Assembly: GCA_964019335.1 (NCBI GenBank)
Contig: OZ025726.1
Location: 393,703-457,702 of the forward strand
Reading direction: 5' to 3'
DNA: 64,000 nucleotides
From: Diplonema japonicum
Taxonomy: Eukaryota; Euglenozoa; Diplonemea; Diplonemida; Diplonemidae
Shown: piece after piece, positions 1 through 9,839 of the stretch
Position numbering within the stretch: the stretch's first letter is position 1
Layout of the letters: each line of letters begins with the position of its first letter
The notes under the pieces: model-generated
Told to the model about the DNA's origin: nothing
What the model saw: the letters and a program-made list of their open reading frames with translations, nothing else
The model's database searches: none
Translations under genes and position numbers: made by a program

Positions 1-3000
1 AGTTGCTTTACTGCGTTGCCGACGCCCTCGCTGATGAGTGCGTTCACCTTTCCGCTTTGCATGCTGAGTTCATCACACATTGTCTGCATCTCCTTTGGCA
101 GATTCTCCGTCAGTTTCTCGAGTTGGTTATTGATACAGTCACTGTCTCCGGTGACTTTGCTCAGCGCTTGCTCGATGTGTGTCTTCAGTTCTCCTGCATG
201 CTCTTCTTGAGCAGTGAGGCACTTGGCCACTTCAGCAGCAACAACTGTTGTTACCACACGCGATAGGTGTTCTTCGTTACGCAGGGCCTCGCTGGGCATG
301 CTATTTTGCAGGATTTCGCTGGCAGTGTGCAGCTCGTCAAGTTTCTTGTGCGCCTCTTCCAGTGCACCCTTCACGATGTCGGTGACGGTGGTCTCTGTCA
401 GGTGTTCTTCGGGAAGCTTCTTGCCCACCTCATTGATGGCCTTCTTCACTTCAGTGAGCAAATCGTCACTGTTCGAGGCCTTCTGTGCCTCTTCCATGGC
501 GCCGTTCACGATGTCAGCCACTGCAGATCCCGTCAAGTGCTCTTCAGGTAACTTCTCACCCACCTCATCGATGGCCTTCTTCACTTCGGTCAGCAGGTCA
601 TTGTTTGAAGCCTTCTGTGCCTCTTCCATGGCGTCTTTTACGATGTCGGCAACTGCAGATCCCGTCAAGTGCTCTTCAGGTAACTTCTCACCCACCTCAT
701 CGATGGCCTTCTTCACTTCGGTGAGAAGGTCGTCATTGGAAGCCTTCTCTTCTATGGTGCTTTTCACAATGTCTGCTACCACCGATCTCGTCAGGTGCTC
801 TTCAGGTAACTTCTGCCTTACTTCCTCGACGATGTTCTTCACCTCCACCAGAGCCGGAGGCACGTTGGTGCTCAACTCCTCGGTAAGCAACGCCACCTGT
901 GCGGTGACGACACCTTCCACAATCTCCCGCACACTGTCTGCAGTCAAGCTTTCGCATGCTGCATCCACGTCGGTTGCTTCCCTCGCACTTTGAAGAGCGT
1001 CGAGCTTCCTGTGCGTCTCTTCTGCCACGTTCACCACAATGTCCTTCACAGCAGACCCCGTCAAGTGTTCTTCGGGAAGTTTCTTGCTTACCTCATCGAT
1101 GGCCTTCTTCACTTCGGTGAACTGATCGTCACTGTTCGAGGCCTTCTGTGCCTCCTCCAGGGCACTCTTCACGACTTGTGTCACGTCATCCGTTGTCAGG
1201 TGGTCTGCCTCCCTCAACTCCTTGCTGAGTGTTGCGACCTGCGCAGCGACTGTACTCTCGACAATTTCTCGTACATTGTCCACCGTCAAGGCGTTGGTGT
1301 TTGCAGCATCCAGGAACTTTGATGTTGCACTGTGTTCATTGCAGAGGGCGTCCAGCTTCTCGTGTACTTTCTCCATCACATTTGCTATCGCCTGCTCCGT
1401 CATGTCAGGTATTTTGTTTCTCAGTTCATCAATCGAGTTCCCCACTTCCAAGAGGATCTCGTCGCTGCTCTGTTGTGCGTCTTCCAAAACTCTCCTCACA
1501 ATGTCAGTTATGACAGCCCCTGTCAGGTTTTCTTCAGGTAGCTTCTTGCCCACCTCATCAATTGCGTTTTTCATTTCAGTGATCAGCCTGACACTGGCAT
1601 CTTTGTCATTCTGCGCCACCACTGCATTCGTCACGATACTTGCAACAGCGGCTTCTGTCAAGTGCTCCTCGGGTATGCTACTTTGCAGGGTCTCGCTGGC
1701 AGTGTGCAGCTCGTCGAGCTTCTTGTGCGCCTCTTCCAGTGCACCCTTCACGATGTCGGTAACGGTAGTCTCTGTCAGGTGTTCTTCGGGGAGCTTCTTG
1801 CCCACCTCATCGACGGCTTTCTTCACTTCGGTGAGCAGGTTGTCACTGTTCGAGGCCTTCTGTGCCTCTTCCATGGCGCCGTTCACGATGTCAGCCACTG
1901 CAGATCTCGTCAGGTGCTCCTCAGGTAACTTCTCACTCACCTCATCGATGGCTTTCTTCACTTCTGTAAGCAGGTTGTAACTGTTCGAGGCCTTCTGTGC
2001 CTCTTCCAGAGCACTCTTCACGACTCGTGCCACGTCATCTTTTGTCAGGTGTTCTTCAGGCATTTTCTTATCATCATCTGCCTTCTGTGCCTCTTCCATG
2101 GCGTCTTTCACGATGTCAGCCACTGCAGATCCCGTCAAGTGCTCTTCAGGTAGCTTCTTACCCACCTCATCGATGGCCTTCTCCACTTCGGTGAGTAGAT
2201 CCCTGTTTGAAGTTTTCTGTGCCTCTTCCATGGTGCTCTTCACAATGTCAACCACTGCAGATCCCGTCAAGTGTTCTTCAGGTAACTTCTCACCCACCTC
2301 ATCGATGGCCTTCTTCACTTCGGTGAGCAGGTCGTCATTGGAAGCCTTCTGTGCCTCTTCCACGGTGTTTTTCACAATGTCAGCCACTGCAGATCCCGTC
2401 AAGTGCTCTTCAGGTAACTTCTTGATCACCATGTCGACTGCCTTCATCACTTCCGCAAGTAGTTTGTCTTCTTTCTCGTTGTTCAACGTTTCCACTTTCA
2501 CACCAATGCTCTCTACAAGGTCCTGTATGCTGGCTTTGTCTAAAGCTTTACTGTGTATTCCTTCAGCGGTGAGAGGTGCTTCCTTCTCGACATGAAGTGC
2601 ATCGATCTTGCTGTGTGCCTCCTCCACTGCGCCCTTTACAATGTCCTTCATAGCAAGCCCTGTCAGGTGTTCTTCGGGAAGCTTCTTGATCACCTCATCG
2701 ATGGCCTTCTTCATTTCAGTGAACTGATTGTCGTTGACTGCATTCGTAACGATTTCCGACACATCGCTTCTTGTGAGGTGTGTCTCAGGCATTTCCCTGC
2801 TGGTCTCGGTGACGTGATCCTGCAATCCTTTGCTCAGTGCTTCTACTTGCGTTGTAACAATATCACCCACTACTTCTCGCAAACTGTCGGCGGTCAGTCC
2901 CTCAGGTGCATCCCGTTTGTTGAGTGTGTCGATCTTTGTGTGCGCCTCTTCCAGTGCAGCCTTTATGATCACAGTGATGGAAGTCTCTGTCAGGGGTTCT

Positions 3001-5858
3001 TCAGGTAACTTCTCACCCACCTCATCGATGGCCTTCTTCACTTCAGTGAGCAGGTCGTCATTGGAAGCCTTCTGTGCCTCTTCTATGATGCTCTTCACAA
3101 TGTCAGCAACTGCAGATTCCGTCAGGTGTGTCTGGTGTTCTGCTGGCAGCCTGTCCAACCTCTCAACGGCGTTGTTCAGCTTGTTATCAACTGTTTCTTG
3201 TGATGCAAGCACGTCGAGCACACTGTCCTTGATACCCTGCAGGAGGGCCAAGGTCCCTTCCCCTGCGTCGTTGGTCAGTGGTGCCCCCGCCTCGCACAAA
3301 TCCTCTTCTTTTGTTTTAACAACGACCTCGGCCTCTTGGTAACACTCTACCACCCCCTGCGTTTCTTTTGTTTTTTGGTCGTCCTTCTTCGCCATCACAT
3401 TCGTCACGATACTTGCAACAGCGGCTTCTGTCAAGTGCTCCTCGGGTATGCTACTTTGCAGGGTCTCGCTGGCAATGCGCAGCTCGTCGAGCTTCTTGTG
3501 CGCCTCTTCCAGTGCACCCTTCACGATGTCGGTAACGGTAGTCTCTGTCAGGTGTTCTTCGGGAAGCTTCTTGCCCACCTCATCGATGGCTTTCTTCACT
3601 TCGGTGAGCAGGTTGTCACTGTTCGAGGCCTTCTGTGCCTCTTCCAGAGCACTCTTCACGACTCGTGCCACGTCATCTTTTGTCAGGTGTTCTTCAGGTT
3701 TTTTCTCATCATCATCTGCCTTCTGTGCCTCTTCCATGGCGTCTTTCACGATGTCAGCCACTGCAGATCCCGTCAAGTGCTCTTCAGGTAACTTCCTACC
3801 CACCTCATCGATGGCCTTCTCCACTTCTGTGAGCAGGTCCCTGTTTGAAGTTTTCTGTGCCTCTTTCATGGCGTCCTTCACAATGTCAACCACTGCAGAT
3901 CCCGTCAAGTGTTCTTCAGGTAACTTCTCACCCACCTCATCGATGGCCTTCTTCACTTCGGTGAGCAGGTCGTCATTGGAAGCCTTCTGTGCCTCTTCCA
4001 TGGTGCTCTTCACGATGTCAGCCACTGCAGACCCTGTCAGGTGTTCTTCGGGAAGCTTCTCACTCACCTCATCGATGGCCTTCTTCATTTCAGTGAGCAG
4101 GTTGTCACTGTTCGAGGCCTTCTGTGCCTCTTCCATGGCGTCTTTCACGATGTCAGCCACTGCAGATCCCGTCAAGTGCTCTTTGGGCATCTTAGTACCT
4201 ACATCATCGACAGTCTCCTTCATGTGAGCCACATCACCGCTAGTGCGCTTCAGTTCATCGCTAAGTGTAGTCACTTGCGTTGTAAGTACATTCAGCAACT
4301 GAGGTGCCACACCCTCCACTCTGTCCTTGATGCCATTCAGGAGGGCTAACGTCTCCTCCGGAGTGGACTTGCCGATCGCTTCCTTCACAACGCTTCCAAC
4401 TTTGTCTGCAGTGAGAGCACTCCCGGGCTTCTCTGCCAGCGACGTTTTCATACCTTCGCATGCCTTTAACAACGTCTTGTTGCCCTTGGCGAGCTCTTGC
4501 AGGGTGGTGTTCATGGTAACTAGTGGGTCAGACTTGGCCTTGCGGACCTCGAGGGCTGCCTTGATGTCGGAGAGCGTCTTACCCACATCGCCTGACGCAG
4601 TGCCTACTGTGTCTAACTTCTTGTTGGTGCTCGCCGCTGCTTGAGAGATAACTTTGCTAACTTCTGCCAATGTGAGGCGTTCCCTTGCCGCTTCCGTCTG
4701 CATAGCCTTCAGGATGATGTGGTTCTCCTCGTTCGCTTTGCTACTAGCCGCATCAAGATTTTCTACTTTCTTCTCAACTGCGGTGACGCTGTCCGCAATC
4801 TTTGCGACTTCGTGCTGCACAAGCTCCGCCAGCACCTCCATGTCGATGGTCTGCTTGCAGATGTCTTGGATCTTTTTGAAGAACTGCCCTGACGGCACGG
4901 TGATTTGCGGTGAGCGCTCCTTCTCATTTTGAATTGCTTTGATTTCCTCGCTGAAGCTGTGCCCAGCACGGGGGGTTGAACTCGTGCTTGCTTCTTCAGC
5001 TTGTGGTTCCACTTGGGTCTTTCTGAAAAGACTTGGTACAATGTACAACAGAAAGGCAACAACAGACCCGATGGCAAGAAAGGTCATCAGCTGCTGCTGG
5101 TGGTGTTCATGGAAGGCTCTGTGATCGTTGTCGGCCCGCCTGCGTTCCTCGGTCAAGCTTTTAAGCGTTTCGAACATCTTGCGGAGTTCGTCATCCGACG
5201 GTCCGGCATGGTGGGCAGGGACAGGGACAGGGTGCACAGGGCCCACTTCTACAGGATGCGGTGGGGGCACAACAGGGATCGTGGGTGTGGACGTGGGCAC
5301 ATCAATGACCGGACAGGTCTGATTAATAAAGACCTCCACCTCCTTGATGACTGTCTTGACGGTTGTCGTGTTCACCACACGCACCTCGACCTTGGGCTCT
5401 GGGTAGTACTTAGGGCCTGACCAAATGCGGTCACTTACTCTGCTGGTGAAGAGTGCAACAGAAGAGACACCGAAACCAGACACCACTGAGGCCATGGTTA
5501 GCTTCTCAGCCATGATGTAAGTAAGGGTAGCAGGACCCATGTTGCCAAGCAGTCCAAGGGCACCAAGTTGCGCTGCGACCATCGGCCCGACAGGAGTCAT
5601 CAGGACTGCTCCCCCTGTGACCAGACCAGCACCTACCCCCACTACCACATCAGTCGGCCTGTACATCCACATGTCCCCCATGATGGGTACTTGCTTCTTT
5701 TTAAGAGGTGGTTTAACATCCTTCTGCTCCGAGTCGGTGCAAGGGCTGAGGCTAGGGTCGTCGGGGCTAACAGGGACTGGGGCTGAGTTCGGTTCTTCCC
5801 CTCCACACACCCCAACTGATATTAGCAGCACAGCACATATCACTCCACGGGCTTTCAT
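1..5858 (-). CDS. Giant membrane-anchored repeat protein (3' end beyond window)
   Basis: One uninterrupted minus-strand reading frame runs from an ATG at 5858 to the left edge, giving more than 1950 residues. Residues 1-20 look like a signal peptide (MKARGVICAVLL...). Residues about 70-137 are glycine-rich and hydrophobic, a proline-rich linker lies near 185-220, and residues about 258-277 form a clear transmembrane segment followed by basic LFRK. Everything after about residue 380 is built from 43-45-residue repeats. Their core reads LPEEHLTGSAVADIVK, then AMEEAQKAS, then LLTEVKKAIDEVG; around thirty LPEEHLT-type copies are visible. The repeats are charged and heptad-like and should form helices or coiled coils. 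I infer one membrane anchor with a very long helical stalk; which side of the membrane carries it is unclear. The serine/leucine-rich plus-strand ORFs opposite are shadows. No family was recognised. The frame is certain, the function unknown. Confidence 0.85.
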   Translation of the reverse strand, partial: MKARGVICAVLLISVGVCGGEEPNSAPVPVSPDDPSLSPCTDSEQKDVKPPLKKKQVPIMGDMWMYRPTDVVVGVGAGLVTGGAVLMTPVGPMVAAQLGALGLLGNMGPATLTYIMAEKLTMASVVSGFGVSSVALFTSRVSDRIWSGPKYYPEPKVEVRVVNTTTVKTVIKEVEVFINQTCPVIDVPTSTPTIPVVPPPHPVEVGPVHPVPVPAHHAGPSDDELRKMFETLKSLTEERRRADNDHRAFHEHHQQQLMTFLAIGSVVAFLLYIVPSLFRKTQVEPQAEEASTSSTPRAGHSFSEEIKAIQNEKERSPQITVPSGQFFKKIQDICKQTIDMEVLAELVQHEVAKIADSVTAVEKKVENLDAASSKANEENHIILKAMQTEAARERLTLAEVSKVISQAAASTNKKLDTVGTASGDVGKTLSDIKAALEVRKAKSDPLVTMNTTLQELAKGNKTLLKACEGMKTSLAEKPGSALTADKVGSVVKEAIGKSTPEETLALLNGIKDRVEGVAPQLLNVLTTQVTTLSDELKRTSGDVAHMKETVDDVGTKMPKEHLTGSAVADIVKDAMEEAQKASNSDNLLTEMKKAIDEVSEKLPEEHLTGSAVADIVKSTMEEAQKASNDDLLTEVKKAIDEVGEKLPEEHLTGSAVVDIVKDAMKEAQKTSNRDLLTEVEKAIDEVGRKLPEEHLTGSAVADIVKDAMEEAQKADDDEKKPEEHLTKDDVARVVKSALEEAQKASNSDNLLTEVKKAIDEVGKKLPEEHLTETTVTDIVKGALEEAHKKLDELRIASETLQSSIPEEHLTEAAVASIVTNVMAKKDDQKTKETQGVVECYQEAEVVVKTKEEDLCEAGAPLTNDAGEGTLALLQGIKDSVLDVLASQETVDNKLNNAVERLDRLPAEHQTHLTESAVADIVKSIIEEAQKASNDDLLTEVKKAIDEVGEKLPEEPLTETSITVIIKAALEEAHTKIDTLNKRDAPEGLTADSLREVVGDIVTTQVEALSKGLQDHVTETSREMPETHLTRSDVSEIVTNAVNDNQFTEMKKAIDEVIKKLPEEHLTGLAMKDIVKGAVEEAHSKIDALHVEKEAPLTAEGIHSKALDKASIQDLVESIGVKVETLNNEKEDKLLAEVMKAVDMVIKKLPEEHLTGSAVADIVKNTVEEAQKASNDDLLTEVKKAIDEVGEKLPEEHLTGSAVVDIVKSTMEEAQKTSNRDLLTEVEKAIDEVGKKLPEEHLTGSAVADIVKDAMEEAQKADDDKKMPEEHLTKDDVARVVKSALEEAQKASNSYNLLTEVKKAIDEVSEKLPEEHLTRSAVADIVNGAMEEAQKASNSDNLLTEVKKAVDEVGKKLPEEHLTETTVTDIVKGALEEAHKKLDELHTASETLQSSIPEEHLTEAAVASIVTNAVVAQNDKDASVRLITEMKNAIDEVGKKLPEENLTGAVITDIVRRVLEDAQQSSDEILLEVGNSIDELRNKIPDMTEQAIANVMEKVHEKLDALCNEHSATSKFLDAANTNALTVDNVREIVESTVAAQVATLSKELREADHLTTDDVTQVVKSALEEAQKASNSDDQFTEVKKAIDEVSKKLPEEHLTGSAVKDIVVNVAEETHRKLDALQSAREATDVDAACESLTADSVREIVEGVVTAQVALLTEELSTNVPPALVEVKNIVEEVRQKLPEEHLTRSVVADIVKSTIEEKASNDDLLTEVKKAIDEVGEKLPEEHLTGSAVADIVKDAMEEAQKASNNDLLTEVKKAIDEVGEKLPEEHLTGSAVADIVNGAMEEAQKASNSDDLLTEVKKAINEVGKKLPEEHLTETTVTDIVKGALEEAHKKLDELHTASEILQNSMPSEALRNEEHLSRVVTTVVAAEVAKCLTAQEEHAGELKTHIEQALSKVTGDSDCINNQLEKLTENLPKEMQTMCDELSMQSGKVNALISEGVGNAVKQ

Positions 5859-6363
5859 TTTTTTTTCCCCCCGTTTTTTGCTCTTAAATAACAGACAACA
5901 ACGGTCTCCCGGGGGACCCTCCCACCTGTGATGGATGTACGGGTGGGTGCCGTACCAAGCAAGCAATTGGAATATATGATGTGCCATGTATGGCGTGATG
6001 ATGGCGGCTTCATGACAACTAAAAGAGTGAAGGAAGGGGGTGGTGGGGGAAAAGAGAGAAATGGAGGGAGGGGGGGGGGGGGGGGCAACGAAGAAAGAAG
6101 GGGGAAAAATAATCAGAAAAAAAAAATACGAAGCCCCCAAGTATAAAAGAGAAAAAATAGAGAAAAAAAAAAGGGAAACGGAAAAAAAAAAATGGTTGTG
6201 GAAAACCCCCTCTTGTACTTCCCCTCCTCTCTCTTTTTTTTTTTTTTTTTTTTGCTCCTCACTACCTAAAGGGCTAGACAAAGTAACAAGGTGGCATGTT
6301 ATAGAAAACAAGGGGTATGTGTTGTGAGAAAATCGGCTTCTTGTAGAATGACGGGAAACCGAA

Positions 6364-6397
<34 letters not shown>

Positions 6398-6493
6398 CTG
6401 AGAAAATATTAAACACGAAAAAAAAGGGGGGAACAAATCCACGAAGGCAGGCAAGCAAGCATCGACCCTCCACCCCACCCTTCCACACACAGC
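5859..6493. other. Intergenic, homopolymer-rich
   Basis: About 630 bases between the giant repeat gene and the REI1-like gene. It holds a G-run near 6070, poly(A) near 6118-6190, and long T-runs near 6235 and 6368. The ATG at 5858 is directly preceded, in sense, by eight A residues. No gene or RNA was recognised. Confidence 0.6.
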
Positions 6494-7628
6494 CTACAAG
6501 GTCTTCCCCACGTAATCCCCTTGGTAACCCTGTATATTTTTTTTTTTTTTTTTTTTTACGTTTTTTTTTTTTTTTTAGAGTGGGCCGACATACCTTCCCA
6601 TGCAGACAGTTGAGATGGATCCCAAGTCGCATCCTCTGTTTTTGCTGTTCTCTGGTGTGTTGCTTCTCCGCTCTCTTTTCCTTGGGACCCAGCTTCTTCT
6701 GTTCGATTAGTGCCCTGTACCTGTTCATCTGAACAGTGGTCATGTGCGACCTCTCTTGCTGAGTGATCATCTTCTTTGCCCTGCTCTCCTCCGTCTCCTC
6801 CACGGCCATCTGCATGGGTGCCATGTGGTGCTTGTGCTCATGGCGTGACACGATGACAGCGCCAGACGCAAGGGTGAGGAGTTCGTCCTGCGCAGATGCA
6901 CCCGCAAGTTTCCTTCGTTCTGTGAATGCAGCGTGGTTCTTGTAGAATTCAGAGTATTCCCCGTCTGTGAGGGTGATCATCTGGTGACCAACAGCGGACA
7001 TGTGGTTCTGGCAGCCTTCTCTCGTTTCGAAGACCTTGCTGTCATTGCACACCAAGCACATGCAACCGTTCACCTTTACGGAGAGGTATTCGAGAAGCTT
7101 GGTGATGTCTGAGATGTCATCAACAAGCGGGAGGGTGAAGTTGTGCACCTTTGCCATGTGGCATAGAGCATCCTCCGCACATGGTGCTCTGATGTTGCAG
7201 AAAAGACAGTCGGTTGACTGCAGTTCTTGATTCTCGGTTATCCTTTCCGCCGATGCCTCCCATGTTTCCTCCTTGTTGAGCTCGTCGTCAGAGCTGAGCG
7301 GTTCGTCGGTATCCTCTTCGGGTTGGGACTCCATGGCTCTTTCAAGCCTTTTCCTTGCTTTTTTGTCCTTGTGTTTCTGCGATTGCAAGTGGCTGCTCAG
7401 TGTCTGGGCGGTGCCGAATTTCTTGTCGCAGATTGTGCATTTGTAGCTGGTGCTTGCAATGCTTGTTGCTGCCCTGCTGCTGCGGACACCGTGAGCTGCA
7501 GCAGTCAGCGGTACCAGACCGGCAACTCTCCGCTTTACATTGTCATTGTGGAGCTGAGCGTCGTAGTGCCTGATCATCGCGTCCCTGTCCGGGAATCCCA
7601 TGGAACAGGTGTTGCAGTTAAATTGCAT
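6494..7628 (-). CDS. REI1/ZNF622-like 60S ribosomal subunit biogenesis zinc-finger protein
   Basis: Spliced minus-strand gene: exon 1 7628-6594, a 64-nt intron (GTATGT...TATACAG, mostly poly(A) in sense), exon 2 6529-6494; 356 aa. The start MQFNCNTC opens a C2H2 finger followed by NDNVKRRVAGLVPLT, the family's hallmark just after finger 1. A second C2H2 finger (YKCTICDKKF...H...H) is near residue 70, and two more C-x2-C fingers lie near 155 and 205. The basic C-terminus EQQKQRMRLGIHLN matches the family's tail. Known role: REI1/ZNF622 acts in the cytoplasm on late pre-60S particles, releasing the Arx1/Alb1 export factors and probing the peptide exit tunnel. The intron is phase 0 and gives a short last exon ending in KTL. 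The central linker is shorter than in animals. Confidence 0.85.
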
Positions 7629-8442
7629 TTTTTTTTGTGTTATTGTTGGCCCCCCCACCCTTTTTTTTTTGCAACGCGGGTTTTAAGAATGAGGAAAAAA
7701 AAAAAAAAAGGGATGAACATGGAACAAATCACACAGGCACATCATCCCCCACACCAGAGCACCCACACCAGCAGATTTTGTTCTCCGTAACACTTTCCGA
7801 CGGGGGGGGGGGGGGGTGCATCTTTTCTTTTTTTGTTTCTTCGTTTTTTTTTTCTCTTTCTTTCCTTTCTTTCCAAGGTAAGGGTGCTTAATATTAAAAA
7901 ATAATGTATTTTTTTGAGTTCTCCCCCCCCCCTCCCATCATAATGTTGCACTCACCCCAGTTGTGTGTTTCTTCACTTTTTTTTTTTCCTTCTTCCGTCC
8001 TTCCTTATTTCGTTATTTATTCATTCTTTCATCATTTTCTTTCTTGCTGGTTCAGTGGTGTGGCGGAGGTAACCCCATACTGGGTGAAAATAAAAAGAGG
8101 GACTTTTTTTTGTGGCACCAAAAAAAGGGGGGGGGGGAAGAGAGGGAAGGTTTTTTTTTTTTTTTTTGTGGAGCAAGAATATATTTCTTTTTTTTTCTTC
8201 TTCTATCTTCTTTCTTATTTGGGTAGTCTTAAAAACCTCTTCTCAAAAAAATCAAAGGAGGGGGATGGGGAAAAAAAAAAAAATCGTTGGTTAATTTTGC
8301 AGAGTATCTGGAGCCAAAAAAAAAAAGAAAACAAAAAGCGTTAAGAGCGCAAGGAGTTTGGGGATGGGAACAACACTTTAAAAAAAAAAGTTCCACAAAA
8401 AAGGGAGATGCCGGGGCTCTAAAAGAAAAAAGTGTGGGTGGG

Positions 8443-8487
<45 letters not shown>

Positions 8488-8734
8488 AGGAAAAAAAAAA
8501 TCACGTTGAATGGAAGGTGGTGAGGGGAAGGGGGATGAAGAATAAAGGAAAGACCGCGAAGAACGCCGAAGAAAGAAATCCTCCCCCTTCCCACACCCTG
8601 ACCCTTATAAATCTAAAAGAAAAAAAAAATTAAAAATGCGGGGGTTGGTCTGTCTTTACCAAGACATTGATACTTCAGTTCTCTCTCCCTGTCTCTTTTT
8701 TTTTTCTTTTTTTTCGTTCTTAATCTCCTTCACT
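7629..8734. other. Intergenic, extreme homopolymer tracts
   Basis: About 1.1 kb between REI1 and eIF4E. Contains poly(T), poly(G) (14 near 7803; 9 near 8130) and a long A-run around 8440-8485. The ATG of REI1 at 7628 is immediately preceded in sense by eight A residues. Short ORFs here are K/F-rich artefacts of the tracts. No gene seen. Confidence 0.6.
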
Positions 8735-8989
8735 TCACTTCTCGTGAGGCTCGTATTTGATGCTGGTGTTTGAGCCAAGCTGGGGTGGGAAATTAGAAAA
8801 AAATTAAAAAAAAAAATTACAAAATACCTGAAGAAGTGTGAGAAGCCTCTGCTTCAACTCTTCGAGGGCATCGCCTTGCGTCTTGTCGCGTGTCCACACT
8901 GAAATTTTGGTTTGGGCCTTTCGTCGCCCGAGTGCCGCACCAGTGACGTGCCCTTCAGCGATGGGTGCTACACCATCTTCCACGTATTC

Positions 8990-9025
<36 letters not shown>

Positions 9026-9429
9026 CCCACACCGATCATGGCCAGCAGCAAGTGTTCCCACGTTTCATTCAGCGCCTCCTCCTTGCTGGGTTGTATGGCG
9101 ATGATGAACCTGCCGCCTTCCTTGTTCGCCGGGTCCTCCCACATAGGCTTGATCCCGCTCTTTGTATGAATTTGTGTTCAGAAAGAAGACAAAAAAAAAA
9201 AAAGGAAAAACACACACACCTTGAACACATGGTAATTGGCACCATACTCCAAAGATGTGGGCCGCTTGATGTGGTTGTAGGTGCTCCAGAAATCCTCCAC
9301 TGTGTCGAAGTCAGACACCTTCATAAGGTTCTCCTCCCACGACTTGTCGGGATCCTGCTTCTTGAAGGAGTCGTACCACATCGTCCATTTGTGCTCCAGC
9401 GGGTGCTTCCCGTTTGCGGTATCCGCCAT
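8735..9429 (-). CDS. Translation initiation factor eIF4E (cap-binding), four exons
   Basis: Exons 9429-9220, 9159-9033, 8991-8828 and 8779-8735 join in frame to give 181 aa. Introns are 60, 41 and 48 nt; the second is almost pure poly(A) in sense (GTGTGGG, A-run, AG). Family marks: HPLEHKWTMWYDSF at the start, VEDFW (the dorsal-surface Trp that binds eIF4G), the cap-stacking Trp in DFW..YNHI, the second cap Trp with its Glu in GIKPMWEDPAN, GGRF, and the SIKYEPHEK tail. It binds the m7G cap of mRNA and recruits the ribosome through eIF4G. The N-terminal extension is very short. Cap-binding residues appear intact, so this should be a working eIF4E. Confidence 0.93.
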
Positions 9430-9549
9430 TATGCAGCTAACCTCCTGAAGGGGGTGTGGGTGGGTAAGGGAATGCTAACGAGAAAATTAATAAAAACAGA
9501 AATGAGAAGCAAAGATATAAGAGATAAAGGACGGCCAGGTGTTGGTGGC

Positions 9550-9785
9550 GCCCTGCACAATCTACTTGACTACGGGGGCGCACCTCGGCCTAGCTTCTTC
9601 TGCATTCCACGTGTCCTTGTTGCGCGCGGTGTGCAGAGGCGCCTTGGGTAACCAAGATCCTACGCTCGTGCAGTTTGCTGCCTGTTCGTCACCCTGAGCA
9701 TGCAATACCGGTGATGACCGACAAACATCTGATGTACTTCTTTATATCTCCATGTTGTCCCCACCACCCGAGAAAAAACAAACAA
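9550..9785 (+). repeat. SINE-like dispersed repeat, copy 1
   Basis: This stretch upstream of eIF4E is clearly similar to 49100-49390 and, inverted, to 49587-49850. Shared blocks are TGCAGTTTGCTGCCTGTTC, CACCCTGAGCAT, CATCTGATGTACTTCTT and CCATGTTGTCCCCACCACC, followed by an A-rich tail (about 9775-9812). The size (about 240 bp) and A-tail suggest a non-autonomous retroposon. No tRNA-type A/B boxes were identified. Confidence 0.6.
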
Positions 9786-9839
9786 AAAAAAAAAAAAAAA
9801 AACAAAAGAAATAGAACCCAGAAGGGTCCTTGCAGCCAT

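Noticed and set aside
3..4640. Long serine-, leucine- and cysteine-rich plus-strand ORFs opposite the giant gene
   Set aside because: They are antisense shadows of the 43-45-aa repeats and share their period; the minus-strand frame is continuous with a signal peptide start.
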